DNA from: Alphaproteobacteria bacterium | Lineage (GTDB): Bacteria; Pseudomonadota; Alphaproteobacteria; Caulobacterales; Hyphomonadaceae | Reading direction: 5' to 3' | Length of the DNA: 33,905 nt | Assembly (NCBI GenBank): GCA_016125405.1 | Contig: WGLW01000047.1 | Coordinates: 1-33,905 of the forward strand | In this document: positions 16,019 to 23,955 of the stretch, piece after piece | Layout: each line of letters starts with the position of its first letter | Position numbering within the stretch: the stretch's first letter is position 1 | Notes under the pieces: generated by a model | What the model saw: only the letters and a program-made list of their open reading frames with translations | Told to the model about the DNA's origin: nothing | The model's database searches: none | Translations under genes and position numbers: made by a program

Positions 16019-16381
16019 ATGTCCCTTTTTCGTTTCGACCACCGGGGGACGCCGCTGGCGACCCCCATGGAGTTTGCCGGTCGGCTTCTGCAGAATATCC
16101 TGGCGGCTCTTGTCCTGATCGTCGTCTCGCTGGCGATCGGCATGGTCGGCTATCATCTAATTGAGGGCATGGCCTGGCTCGACGCCTTTCTCAATTCGGC
16201 GATGCTTCTCGGCGGCATGGGCCCTGTCGACCCCATGCACACCGACGCCGGCAAGTTGTTTGCCGGTTTCTATGCGCTGATGTGCGGTCTGGTTTTCGTA
16301 CTCGCTTCCGGCGTCGTTCTCGCGCCGGTCCTTCACCGCATCATGCACGCCTTGCACGTCGATGACGACGACAAGAGCTGA
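16019..16381 (+). CDS. Two-helix channel-like membrane protein with a non-canonical filter
   Basis: A 120-residue protein: a first helix (about residues 24-47, LAALVLIVVSLAIGMVGYH), a re-entrant-like segment (AWLDAFLNSAMLLGGMGPVDP), then a second helix (about 78-103). This is the outline of the two-helix potassium-channel pore domain: helix, pore helix, filter, GKLFAGFYAL at the usual GK.f...y start of the inner helix. The filter position reads GGMGPVD instead of TVGYGD, so potassium selectivity is not expected. ATG at 16019 has AGGGGAG about 8 bases upstream. The stop TGA abuts the TCA (stop) of the convergent gene. Function unknown; oligomeric pore, or a pore-derived protein with another role. 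Confidence 0.75.
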   Translation: MSLFRFDHRGTPLATPMEFAGRLLQNILAALVLIVVSLAIGMVGYHLIEGMAWLDAFLNSAMLLGGMGPVDPMHTDAGKLFAGFYALMCGLVFVLASGVVLAPVLHRIMHALHVDDDDKS

Positions 16382-16981
16382 TCAGGGTTGGCTGTCTTCC
16401 GCTGGCGGGTCCATGTCGGCCAGGGCCTTGCTGGCCCCCTCAACGCCCGCATCAGCCGCGCGCTTGTACCATTCGCGCGCCTTGTCTGGATCGCGCATCA
16501 GGGAGGTTTCGTAGAGCCGACCTACCTCCAGCATTGCCGGACCATAGCCCTGGTCGGCGGCCTTCTGGACCATGATCAGGCCGGAATTCGGTTTCAGCGG
16601 ATAGCCGTCGCGCCCCTCCGCCATCCGGCTGCCGACCCAGAGTTGCGCCTCGGCGTTGCCAGCCGCTGCTGCTGCTTCCATGTCTTCAACGCCGCTCTGG
16701 TGGTTGTTGAAATCCTGGGAGGACAGGAGGATCTGGGCCCGATGGAGCAGGGCGAAACCATTTCCGGCCTGCGCCAGATCCTCCATTTTTATGGCGTCAT
16801 TGGCGGCCAGAGCGGCATCGAACGCCGCCTTGGCATCCGCCTGTTTCTGACGCTCGGCCGCCATCGGGTCGACGGCCGGTGCGGTCGCTTCCGGTTTCGA
16901 GGCAGGCGTCTCCCCACGTCCGCACGCGCCAATTGCAAGCATCGCAATGGCTGCAAGTGCGATCGGGCCTCTTCTGGTCAT
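16382..16981 (-). CDS. Sel1-repeat lipoprotein
   Basis: A 199-residue lipoprotein with a signal helix and lipobox IGAC (C20), a Pro/Ala/Glu-rich linker, then helical repeats. Two Sel1-like units are readable: NAEAQLWVGSRMAEGRDG with a following MVQKAADQG, and YGPAMLEVGRLYETSL with AREWYKRAADAG; a third, shorter unit (residues about 80-115) precedes them. Sel1 proteins are scaffolds, often for envelope or signalling complexes. The start at 16981 is favoured by an AGGGA a few bases upstream and by the signal sequence. It follows the ABM gene by 28 bases on the same strand, so co-transcription is likely. Confidence 0.85.
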   Translation of the reverse strand: MTRRGPIALAAIAMLAIGACGRGETPASKPEATAPAVDPMAAERQKQADAKAAFDAALAANDAIKMEDLAQAGNGFALLHRAQILLSSQDFNNHQSGVEDMEAAAAAGNAEAQLWVGSRMAEGRDGYPLKPNSGLIMVQKAADQGYGPAMLEVGRLYETSLMRDPDKAREWYKRAADAGVEGASKALADMDPPAEDSQP

Positions 16982-17009
16982 ATGGAGTCCCTGCCTATTG
17001 TCGCCGCGG

Positions 17010-17300
17010 TCAAAAAGGCTCCGGTTCCGCATCGTACAACCTCAACTGACGATCCGAAACGCCGATCTCCGGCCACAGTCCCCTCCAGCGTCGGATGTGA
17101 TCGGAGGCAAGATGGACCGTCAGCGCCTCGCGGTCGGACCATCGCTCACTGACGCGGATCAACTGCGGATCGAGCAGGTCAATGGCGTAGGCGTAGTCGA
17201 TGCACCCGGGTTCGGCGCGCGAAGCGTGGACCATTTCCTCCATTGCCGGACGAGCCTTCGCGAAATCGGTGATCCGGAAGACACCCTCGACAACGATCAT
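17010..17300 (-). CDS. Antibiotic biosynthesis monooxygenase (ABM)-domain protein
   Basis: A 96-residue dimeric alpha-beta barrel protein of the ABM/YgiN type. The first strand VVEGVFRITDF, SRAEPGCIDYAYA and then the IRVSERWSDREAL segment with HLAS.H follow the family closely. Members act as cofactor-free quinol oxygenases or have unknown roles; the substrate here is unknown. It lies 25 bases after leuD and 28 bases before the Sel1 lipoprotein, all on the minus strand. Confidence 0.85.
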   Translation of the reverse strand: MIVVEGVFRITDFAKARPAMEEMVHASRAEPGCIDYAYAIDLLDPQLIRVSERWSDREALTVHLASDHIRRWRGLWPEIGVSDRQLRLYDAEPEPF

Positions 17301-17325
17301 TTGGCGATCCCCTTTGGCGGGCGAC

Positions 17326-17931
17326 TCAGCCGAGCCACACCCGGGTCAGTTTTCGGTGCTGTTCGAACGCGTCGATCGCCGGAGCGTGCGTCAGGCTCTC
17401 TCCGATGTCGTCGAGCCCGGCCAGGAGGCTCGCCTTCCGGCCGGCATCGATCTCAAAATGATGCGTCTTGCCGTCAGGAGCCGTTACCGTCTGCCCCTCA
17501 AGGTCGATGCTGAACACGTGATTGGGGCCACCGGCCTGTTCGAGCAGGCTGTCGACGGTTTCGCGCGGCAGGACTACGGGCAACAGCCCGTTCTTGAAGC
17601 AGTTGTTGTAAAAAATGTCTGCGAACGATGGAGCAATGACGCAGGATATTCCCTGGTCGAGAAGCGCCCATGGCGCGTGCTCGCGCGACGACCCGCACCC
17701 GAAATTTTCCTTGGCGACGAGAATTTTCGCCGACGCGTACGCAGGCCGGTTCAGCACGAAGTTAGGATTGGGGGCGCCGTCTGGCATTGTCTTGAAATCA
17801 TAGAACAGGCCCCTGGAAAGGCCCTCGCGGGAAACGGTCTTCAGGAACTGCTTCGGAATGATCTGGTCGGTGTCGATATTGGCGATCGGCAGCGGCGCGG
17901 CGTTTCCGGAAAGGTGAGTGAACGGCTTCAT
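17326..17931 (-). CDS. leuD: 3-isopropylmalate dehydratase small subunit
   Basis: A 201-residue LeuD of usual length. It forms the swivelling domain of isopropylmalate isomerase with Leu[19 protein letters not shown] and [13 protein letters not shown] are the signature segments, and [17 protein letters not shown] follows. Its ATG overlaps the stop of the upstream two-domain VOC gene by four bases (17928-17931), indicating translational coupling to that gene rather than to leuC, which is 11 kb away on the same strand. Confidence 0.96.
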   Translation of the reverse strand: MKPFTHLSGNAAPLPIANIDTDQIIPKQFLKTVSREGLSRGLFYDFKTMPDGAPNPNFVLNRPAYASAKILVAKENFGCGSSREHAPWALLDQGISCVIAPSFADIFYNNCFKNGLLPVVLPRETVDSLLEQAGGPNHVFSIDLEGQTVTAPDGKTHHFEIDAGRKASLLAGLDDIGESLTHAPAIDAFEQHRKLTRVWLG

Positions 17932-18788
17932 TCCGCCGAGTTAGCGGCTTCGGCGGACAGGATCAATGTCGGCACCCCGAGCGTGCCGTCCCGCACAGTA
18001 AAGACCCGCGATCCGGGCCGGCGGCCGGGCCGGATGCCTGTGACGGCGAGGCCGGCCTCCTGCAGGCGGGCATGGGCCGCGTCGATGTCCGGCACTCGCC
18101 AGGACAGGCCCCAGAGCCTGTCGGGCTGGTTGCCGGCGCCGGCTGACAGCCGGTGCGCAAGTTCAACCGTGATGCCGCCTATGCGGAAGAACAGCAGGCG
18201 CATATCCCAGTCGGGATTTGACCGGTCGAGCGCGAGGCGGAGGCCAAGGCGCGCCCCATAGAGTGACGCAGCCCGATCGGGGTTGTGGGTGTTAATCACC
18301 ACGTGGTCGATGGCGCTCACCGAACTGTTGTCGGCTGGCTTGTATATCAGCGGATCGTCCGTTCGCCGCTGGAGGGCGAAAATCCGTACGCCGTGCGTCA
18401 CGGATTCGTCCAGACGAAGCCGCGACCAGTAGCGCGCCCGGCCCGTGTAGGGATCGACGCTTTCGCCCTGCGTGATTGCGTCCGGCTTCAGGCCACGCCG
18501 GTCCAGCGGGCCGCGGTCCTGTTCCAGGTTGTCGCTGGCGAACACCAGGGATTTCAGTCCCGCTCCCTCATTCTCTAGCATGGCGTGAAGCCGCCGAGCC
18601 AGCGGTCCGCCGCCGTTCGGCGCCATTATCTCGAGGGCCATGTTTTCGAGCTGGAAGATCGCCGTTGCGGAGCCGGCGGAATCGGTCGACCGCCAGTCTG
18701 GTTCGCGACCAAGAAGGGTCGCATACACATTCTCGCCTTCCTCGGCCGAGGTGCAGACGATCAGTACATGGTCCAGACCGGTGATCAT
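17928..18788 (-). CDS. Two-domain VOC (glyoxalase-like) protein
   Basis: A 286-residue protein of two related VOC domains. Domain one starts [18 protein letters not shown] and domain two [20 protein letters not shown], each with the D-H-V opening; the second also has [16 protein letters not shown]. The later [21 protein letters not shown] is typical of dioxygenase-like VOC proteins. The ligands in domain one are incomplete, so only domain two may bind metal. The ATG at 18788 is chosen because it starts the first strand; the open frame extends further without support. It is coupled to leuD by ATGA overlap. No role in leucine synthesis is known for it. Confidence 0.82.
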   Translation of the reverse strand: MITGLDHVLIVCTSAEEGENVYATLLGREPDWRSTDSAGSATAIFQLENMALEIMAPNGGGPLARRLHAMLENEGAGLKSLVFASDNLEQDRGPLDRRGLKPDAITQGESVDPYTGRARYWSRLRLDESVTHGVRIFALQRRTDDPLIYKPADNSSVSAIDHVVINTHNPDRAASLYGARLGLRLALDRSNPDWDMRLLFFRIGGITVELAHRLSAGAGNQPDRLWGLSWRVPDIDAAHARLQEAGLAVTGIRPGRRPGSRVFTVRDGTLGVPTLILSAEAANSAE

Positions 18789-18807
18789 GGTCGCAGTCGC
18801 AGCGCCT

Positions 18808-19488
18808 TCACTTAGTCCGGCGGAACGATTCGAGTCCCCGGATACGGGAACCATCCGCTGCAAAGTTCGAGGGCGCAAGCCAGCCCGCCAACGCTTCATC
18901 AAGATCCGGCCATTCGGCGTCTGTAATGGAATACCACGCGGTATCCCGGCTCAGGCCCTTGGCGACCATGTCGTTACGGAAAATACCTTCGAAGACGAAA
19001 CCGAAGCGCTGCGCCGCCTGCATCGAGGCCGCGTTGTTCCTGTTGCATTTCCACTCGTAGCGCCGGTAGCCGAGATCCTTGAACACGTGCGCCGCCATGA
19101 GGCGGAAGACCTCGGTCGCCTCCCGGGTTCGCCGCAGGTCCGGACCGAAGGCGACGCAGCCAATTTCAGCGCTTCCGTGCGCTTCGCGAATCCGCATGTA
19201 GGTGGCCATACCCAGCACCTTGCCATTGGAACCGGCCTTGCGAGCGACCATGGTCCGCCAGCGGTCGTTCTCGCGCATGCCCTCAAGCATCTGCTGGAGC
19301 TGGGCGGGTTCGGCAAACGGGCCTACGGGCATGTACGTCCAGATGTCTGCGTTCGCGGGTCCGCCGACCGCTGCGAACAGGTCTTCGCCGTGCGTCTTCC
19401 AGTCGAGCGGCTCAAGACGGACGGTCTCTCCCGCCAGCGGAACAAGGCCGGGAACAGGGCGGGTGGTCCAGGAAGACAGGTCAGTCAT
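18808..19488 (-). CDS. GNAT-family N-acetyltransferase (RimJ/RimL-like)
   Basis: A 226-residue GNAT protein. The opening VRLEPLDWKTHGEDLFAA, the central EIGCVAFGPDLRRTREATE with the acetyl-CoA loop, and NNAASMQAAQRFGFVFEG followed by IFRNDMVAKGLSRDTAWYSI are the pattern of ribosomal-protein-type acetyltransferases (RimJ/RimL). The true substrate is unknown. The frame begins with TTG 12 codons upstream; I take the ATG at 19488. The stop lies 19 bases before the VOC gene on the same strand, so it may be the first gene of a GNAT-VOC-leuD-ABM-Sel1 run. Confidence 0.87.
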   Translation of the reverse strand: MTDLSSWTTRPVPGLVPLAGETVRLEPLDWKTHGEDLFAAVGGPANADIWTYMPVGPFAEPAQLQQMLEGMRENDRWRTMVARKAGSNGKVLGMATYMRIREAHGSAEIGCVAFGPDLRRTREATEVFRLMAAHVFKDLGYRRYEWKCNRNNAASMQAAQRFGFVFEGIFRNDMVAKGLSRDTAWYSITDAEWPDLDEALAGWLAPSNFAADGSRIRGLESFRRTK

Positions 19489-19527
19489 GCGAGGGCGTGT
19501 AGAACCCGGCGAGGGTGCGAGCAAGCC

Positions 19528-20049
19528 TTATGGCTGGCCGCCGTCGTCCGGATTTGCGGCGTGATTGACGTCCCGCTTCAACCCCAGCCGCCGTTCCACC
19601 AGCGTCAACCCGAACAGAACAATGAGGACAAGTATTGTCGTCATGGCGGCGATCGCATAAGCGCCGGCCCCGCAGGCGATGCCGATCGCTGCTGCGGTCC
19701 AGACGCCTGCGCCTGTGGTGAGGCCGTGCGCTCGTTCGCCTGTATGAAAGATGATGCCGGCGGAAAGAAAGCCCGCGCCGGCCGTGACCGCTTCGACGAC
19801 GCGGATCGGATCGGCGGAGACCCGACCGCCCATGATGCGGACGTCTTCATAGAGCTCCCACGCCACGAGCGTGAAGACGCAGGCCGCCAGCGACGCAAGA
19901 ATGTGCGTGCGCAGGCCTGCATCGTGCCGGCCAACCTCCCGCTCCAGACCGATCGCGCCGCCGCAAACGCAGGCAAGTATCAAGCGCAAGGCGATCACCC
20001 CCTCCGGCGTGAAGGTGCGCCAGGTCGATGTGAATGCGTCTTCCTGCAT
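19528..20049 (-). CDS. MgtC/SapB-family membrane protein
   Basis: A 173-residue inner-membrane protein with four hydrophobic helices. GGAIGLEREVGRHDAGLRTHIL and, further on, VVEAVTAGAGFLSAGIIF with GLTTGAGVWTAAAIGIACG are the MgtC/SapB signatures; the usual GFLGAG is GFLSAG here. It lacks the C-terminal soluble domain of Salmonella MgtC, so it is the short, widespread form. MgtC proteins are tied to growth at low magnesium and inhibition of ATP synthase in pathogens; the role of the short form is less clear. The ATG at 20049 is preferred to an upstream TTG. It is followed by the GNAT gene after 39 bases. Confidence 0.9.
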   Translation of the reverse strand: MQEDAFTSTWRTFTPEGVIALRLILACVCGGAIGLEREVGRHDAGLRTHILASLAACVFTLVAWELYEDVRIMGGRVSADPIRVVEAVTAGAGFLSAGIIFHTGERAHGLTTGAGVWTAAAIGIACGAGAYAIAAMTTILVLIVLFGLTLVERRLGLKRDVNHAANPDDGGQP

Positions 20050-20508
20050 GCGTTGACTCGCGATGCGTGCGGCGATCCACAAGGGTAACTAGCCCGGCTT
20101 CCGGGCCGGCACAGGTTTCGCGCCGGACTCGCGCTTCGCTGTTCGGCATCCCGCCCGGCGCGAGTTTCGTGCCAATCCTGCAAATTCGATCGAATTCCTG
20201 AAGCCGATTCCAACCATGTTCTGGCATTCTGGAATCAGGTCGCAGCGGCGGTCTCGAGTGTCGCCCGACCGTCGCCCCAAGTGAACGCAAGTTCAGGAAT
20301 CCGCGACGGAAAAGACACACCCGTCGAACTTCTGAATGCCGGTTCATTCTGATGGCGAAGCGCAACCCCAAATGTCGCTGTAACGGCGCCGTTTGACCCT
20401 GTTGCGCCGAACTCTCGCCTGCGTCGGATGGTCCCCTGCTTGCGTGGGAACAACGGCTTGGCCCGCACATTGAGAAAAGAGCTGCAGAAGGGAAGGACGG
20501 TCATCTAG
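20050..20508. promoter_or_regulatory. 459-base divergent gap, MgtC-type gene / hemolysin III gene
   Basis: No protein-like frame is visible on either strand. The stretch contains a 6-bp hairpin GCCCGG-CTT-CCGGGC (20092-20106), 43 bases before the MgtC-type gene on its leader side, and a perfect 14-base palindrome at 20183-20196. Several TTC/GAA-rich words around 20217-20350 (TTCTGGCATTCTGGAA, GAACGCAAGTTC) suggest further dyads, but none is clean. Near its right end GAAGGGAAGG (20487-20496) is the ribosome-binding region of the hemolysin III gene. Confidence 0.45.
20183..20196. promoter_or_regulatory. Perfect 14-base palindrome
   Basis: AATTCGATCGAATT is a perfect 14-base palindrome, AT-rich within a GC-rich region, in the gap between the divergent MgtC-type and hemolysin III genes. 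It looks like an operator for a dimeric regulator. Confidence 0.3.
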
Positions 20509-21207
20509 ATGTCGGCGCAGATCGCATCCAACAGTTCCGCCGCTGCTCAGGGAGCCTACTGGTATCCGCAGAGCCGCCGGATTGAGTGGATAGCAGATGT
20601 CGTCGTACACGCCGTCGGACTGGCTCTCGCCGTCGCCGGCTGCATTCTGATGATCACCACGGCGGCGCAGTCGGGAAGCGTGAAGCTCACTGCCGCGCTT
20701 GTCGTCTATTCGGCCGGTCTGCTGGCCATGCTGGTTTGCTCGACACTCTACAACGCGAATACCAACGTGAAGCTTTCCCGCCTGTTCGAGCGGTTCGACT
20801 TGTCGGGAATATTCGTGATGATAGCGGCGAGTTACACGCCCTTCATGCTGGCGCGACTGCATGGCCCCTTGGCCTGGTCAGTTCTCGCCATCGTTTGGGT
20901 CGCGGCCTTGGCGGGCGTTGCGCTCAATCTTCTCGCCCGCTGGAATGCGCCACGGGTTTATTTGGCCCTCTATCTCCTGATGGGCTGGGGCGTTCTCACG
21001 GTCCTGGACCAGCTCATTCATTCGCTTTCGCCGCTTGGCCTTGGGCTGCTGGCGGCTGGCGGGGTGCTCTACACGGTCGGCGTTATCTTCCACGTCAACA
21101 AGAAGCTGCCGTTCAACTCGGCGATCTGGCATGGCTTCGTGATCGCCGCCGCATCCTGCCATTTCCTGGCGATCTATCTCGATGTGGCGGCCCGCGGCGT
21201 GGTCTGA
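20509..21207 (+). CDS. Hemolysin III / PAQR-family membrane protein
   Basis: A 232-residue seven-helix protein. The family marks are CSTLYN, then FDLSGIFVMIAASYTPF with the conserved Asp-x-Ser/Gly and Tyr-Thr-Pro, and the C-terminal GVIFHVNKKLPFNSAIWHGF followed by CHF, where the histidines form a metal site in PAQR receptors. Bacterial members are called hemolysin III by history; their physiological role is unclear and includes membrane homeostasis. A good GAAGGGAAGG precedes the ATG. The gene converges on phaZ with 25 bases between stops. Confidence 0.9.
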   Translation: MSAQIASNSSAAAQGAYWYPQSRRIEWIADVVVHAVGLALAVAGCILMITTAAQSGSVKLTAALVVYSAGLLAMLVCSTLYNANTNVKLSRLFERFDLSGIFVMIAASYTPFMLARLHGPLAWSVLAIVWVAALAGVALNLLARWNAPRVYLALYLLMGWGVLTVLDQLIHSLSPLGLGLLAAGGVLYTVGVIFHVNKKLPFNSAIWHGFVIAAASCHFLAIYLDVAARGVV

Positions 21208-21232
21208 CGGCGGCTTTCGGCCGGCGCCGCAC

Positions 21233-22447
21233 TTACTCCATCGACAGAATGACGCTTTTCACCATCGGGTAGATCTGCTGCTGCCAGCGGCGGCCGTTGA
21301 ATACGCCATAATGGCCGACGCCGGCCTGCAGATGGTGGTGGCGCATGTGAGGCCGCAGCTTGGTTAGCAGGTCGTGCGCCGCGGCGGTCTGGCCGACGGA
21401 GCAGATGTCGTCTTTTTCGCCCTCGACCGTAAGCAGGGCCGTCCGCCGGATAGCCGAAGGGTCAACGGCCTTGCCCCGGTGGGTAAGGCGTCCGAGCGGC
21501 AGCCGCATCTCCTGGAACACCCAGGCGATGGTTTCGAGGTAGAATTCCTCGCTCAGATCGAGCACGGCGAAGTACTCGTCGTAGAAATCCTTGATCCGGT
21601 CGGCTTCCTTTTCGTCGCCTTCGACCAGCCGGGTGTAGAGATCCTTGTGCGCGTCGATGTGGCGCTGCGGGTTCATCGCCATGAACGCGGTCAACTGGAC
21701 GAAGCCGGGATAGACCCGCCGGCCCCAGCCGGGATGAGGAAAGGGCACCGCGGAAATCAGGTTGTTGCGGAACCACTCGATCGGATGCTCGGTAGCAAGA
21801 TCATTCACCGAGGTGGGGTTGATTCGGCAATCGATCGGACCCGCCATCAGGGTAAGGCTTTTGGGCTCGCACGGATGCTTGGCCTCGGCCATGACGGAGG
21901 TCGCGACAACCGCCTGAACGCAGGGCTGGCAGACGGCGACCATGTGAGCGCCAGGTCCCAGATGTTCGAGGAACTTGATCAGGTATTCGACATAGTCCTC
22001 GAAGCCGAATCGACCGTCGCGAAGCGGCACATCCCGGGCGTTGATCCAGTCGGTAATATAGACGTCATGATCCTGCAGCAGCGTTTCAACGGTGCCTCGC
22101 AGCAGCGTAGCGAAATGGCCGGACAACGGCGCCACCAGCAGCACGCGGGGCTGCGGAGCCTGAACGTCCTTGCGAAAATGCAGCAGGTCGCCAAAGGGCA
22201 GGTGCAGCGCCACTTCCTCGGTGACCTCAACCTCGCGGTTCTCTACCTGGACGGTCCGGATAGCGAAAGGCGGCCGCTTGTGAGACAGTTTCGTGCGGCT
22301 GGCCATCTCGAAAACGGCCATCATCTGACGCGCGATGGGCGAGTCGGCTGAGCCGTTCAGGGCGCTTTTCATGCCGAGGGCGGCGAGCGCTGCGGCCCGA
22401 AAAGGCTCTGAAGCCTTCATCTGGGCCTCGTAGAGATGGTACCACAT
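21233..22447 (-). CDS. phaZ: Intracellular polyhydroxyalkanoate (PHB) depolymerase
   Basis: A 404-residue alpha/beta hydrolase of the intracellular PhaZ type that mobilises PHB granules. The opening MWYHLYEAQMKASEPFR is the standard family start (M[LW]YxLYE), so I prefer the ATG at 22447 over an upstream ATG at 22498. The nucleophile box is VAVCQPCV with C173, the cysteine used in place of serine by this family. TVEGEKDDICSVGQT carries the acid and GVGHYGVFNGRRW the histidine. Nearby VFQEMRLPLGRL and the YPGFVQLTAFMAMN segment also match. It is divergent from the GST-like gene. No phaC, phaA or phasin gene is in the window. Confidence 0.93.
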   Translation of the reverse strand: MWYHLYEAQMKASEPFRAAALAALGMKSALNGSADSPIARQMMAVFEMASRTKLSHKRPPFAIRTVQVENREVEVTEEVALHLPFGDLLHFRKDVQAPQPRVLLVAPLSGHFATLLRGTVETLLQDHDVYITDWINARDVPLRDGRFGFEDYVEYLIKFLEHLGPGAHMVAVCQPCVQAVVATSVMAEAKHPCEPKSLTLMAGPIDCRINPTSVNDLATEHPIEWFRNNLISAVPFPHPGWGRRVYPGFVQLTAFMAMNPQRHIDAHKDLYTRLVEGDEKEADRIKDFYDEYFAVLDLSEEFYLETIAWVFQEMRLPLGRLTHRGKAVDPSAIRRTALLTVEGEKDDICSVGQTAAAHDLLTKLRPHMRHHHLQAGVGHYGVFNGRRWQQQIYPMVKSVILSME

Positions 22448-22575
22448 GCTCCGGCGCGCTCTATTTCTAGGCAGTTGGGGGATGATGACGGCTCCCATAA
22501 GAAAGCCTAGTTCCCGAATTACTGCACTGCGACATACAAGAACACAAACACATTAACGGGCAGGAAAGTGCTGAG

Positions 22576-23232
22576 ATGTCAGGCGCGAAGCTCACTATTT
22601 CGAGCAGGAACTACTCCTCCTGGTCTTTGAGGGCCTGGCTTTACTGCAAGATGGCCGACCTCGACATGGAGGTGGAATCTGTGCCGGTAGACGATCCCAA
22701 CAACCGGGCGGAGTTACTCCTTCTGTCGCCGACAGTGTTGACGCCGCGCCTGACGCACGACGGGGCCAGCGTCTGGGGCACGCTTTCGATCGCGGAGTAT
22801 CTCCATGAACTTCGCCCCGGGGCCGGCCTTTTTCCGGACGACCGCATAAGACGCGCCCATTGCCGCTCGGTCTCGGGCGAGATGCAGTCCGGCTTCTACA
22901 ACCTGCGTTCGGCCCTGCCGATGAACATCCGGGCGCGCTATCCCAATTTCAAGGTATTCACCGGCGCCCGGGCCGACATCCGGCGCGTGCTGACGATCTG
23001 GGATGAGTGCCTCGACGCCTACGGCGGCGGCTTTCTCTTCGGCGATGCGCCCACGGTCGCTGACGCCATGTACGCGCCTGTCTGCCTGCGCTTCACCACC
23101 TACGACATCGCGCTGGAGGGACGCGCGGCGGACTATCGCGACCGCATTCTGGCGTGGGCGCCCATGAAGCAGTGGATCGCCGACGCGAAGAAGGAACCGC
23201 AGGAAATCGAGGAACTCGATATGGAGTTCTAA
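22576..23232 (+). CDS. Glutathione S-transferase-like protein
   Basis: A 218-residue protein with a thioredoxin-fold N-terminal half and an all-helical C-terminal half, as in cytosolic GSTs. LTISSRNYSSWSLRAWLY is the glutathione-site opening, where S14/S15 or S17 would be the catalytic serine; SVWGTLSIAEYL gives the usual GSH gamma-glutamyl contact segment (normally Q/E-S). The C-terminal FLFGDAPTVADAMYAPV is the family's N-capping motif. GGCAGGAAAG stands before the ATG. It has no partner in the neighbourhood that shows a substrate. Its stop TAA overlaps that of the convergent receiver gene. Confidence 0.87.
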   Translation: MSGAKLTISSRNYSSWSLRAWLYCKMADLDMEVESVPVDDPNNRAELLLLSPTVLTPRLTHDGASVWGTLSIAEYLHELRPGAGLFPDDRIRRAHCRSVSGEMQSGFYNLRSALPMNIRARYPNFKVFTGARADIRRVLTIWDECLDAYGGGFLFGDAPTVADAMYAPVCLRFTTYDIALEGRAADYRDRILAWAPMKQWIADAKKEPQEIEELDMEF

Positions 23233-23795
23233 CCGTCCGTCGAACGGACGGGTTGCGGCTGGCTGAGATCGCCCAGAGCCGGCATCAGGCCGAAGAGCTT
23301 TTCCGACAGGTCCGCCCGGCGGATCGGCTTGAGCGTCCAGTCCGTCATTCCATCGCTCATCAGACGTCCCACGCCGTCGCGGGCGGACTCCTCGATCAGT
23401 CCGAGGACAGGAATGTCGGACCAGGCAGAGGGATTATTCCTGATCCAGCGCACCGTCGCCATTCCGGTCATCTTCGGTGCTTCCATGTCGATGATCACGA
23501 GATCGAAGGTTTTGAGTCCGAGCAGGTTGATCGCCGCTTCGCCGGTCTGGACTTCGATCATCGACACGCTGGGCGAGGTCAGCAGCATTCTCAGCACCCG
23601 GCGATGATAGGCGTCGGGTTCGACCAGCAAGATACGGGTATAGTCATGCGGGGCCTGCGCCAGTGGCTTACGAGGGCGCTTCGCCCACCAGCTGTCTCGG
23701 CGGGGCGACCAGGGCTGGAGCGCCGGCTCGACCGGCTTTTCAGGGACGATCGCCTCGTAGCCGTGCGGCCAGAGCTTTGAGGACTTGCTGCTCAC
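23229..23795 (-). CDS. Stand-alone response-regulator receiver with N-terminal extension
   Basis: A 188-residue protein. About 50 residues of basic, Trp/Pro-rich sequence precede one receiver domain (about 52-172) and no output domain follows. The phospho-acceptor is D103 in VIIDMEAPKMTG, and K156 in TLKPIRR is in place. The acidic pocket is E59-P60-D61, and the conserved Thr/Ser switch position (normally LTA) reads LIEE, so I134 replaces it. It may therefore be a poor or non-canonical phospho-switch. The start is a GTG at 23795, with AAGGA about 10 bases upstream. Partner unknown; it is a candidate link to the two hybrid kinases in the window. Confidence 0.82.
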   Translation of the reverse strand: MSSKSSKLWPHGYEAIVPEKPVEPALQPWSPRRDSWWAKRPRKPLAQAPHDYTRILLVEPDAYHRRVLRMLLTSPSVSMIEVQTGEAAINLLGLKTFDLVIIDMEAPKMTGMATVRWIRNNPSAWSDIPVLGLIEESARDGVGRLMSDGMTDWTLKPIRRADLSEKLFGLMPALGDLSQPQPVRSTDG

Positions 23796-23927
23796 CTTGT
23801 CTGTCCTTCGCGAGGCGCCACCCGCGAAAATGTCTCATCGTTGCGCTAAGGGCCGGTGAGGGGAAAGGCTCGAAACAAATTGCGAGCGCTAACCATACGG
23901 CGAGCGTAGCCGCGTTGATTTCCGGCC

Positions 23928-23955
23928 AAACGCCCGGATGGCGGCGGCGTTTTTT
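23928..23955. terminator. Possible terminator-like hairpin
   Basis: AAACGCC (23928-23934) pairs with GGCGTTT (23946-23952) and is followed on the plus strand by a run of six T (23950-23955). The plus strand has no gene to end here. Read on the minus strand, it lies 41-69 bases past the stop of the DUF3089 gene but with only three T. It may be a weak two-way terminator. Confidence 0.35.

Noticed and set aside
18640-20088. 482-residue plus-strand open frame
   Set aside because: It lies opposite three genes with clear families (VOC, GNAT, MgtC); its translation is low-complexity Arg/Gly/Ala text expected from the reverse of GC-rich coding DNA.
20235-20504. 89-residue minus-strand frame in the gap before hemolysin III
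   Set aside because: Starts at the edge of the hemolysin III ribosome-binding site, has no ribosome-binding site or domain; composition is not convincing.
21374-22351. 325-residue plus-strand frame opposite phaZ
   Set aside because: Reverse-strand shadow of a confident gene, no recognisable motif.
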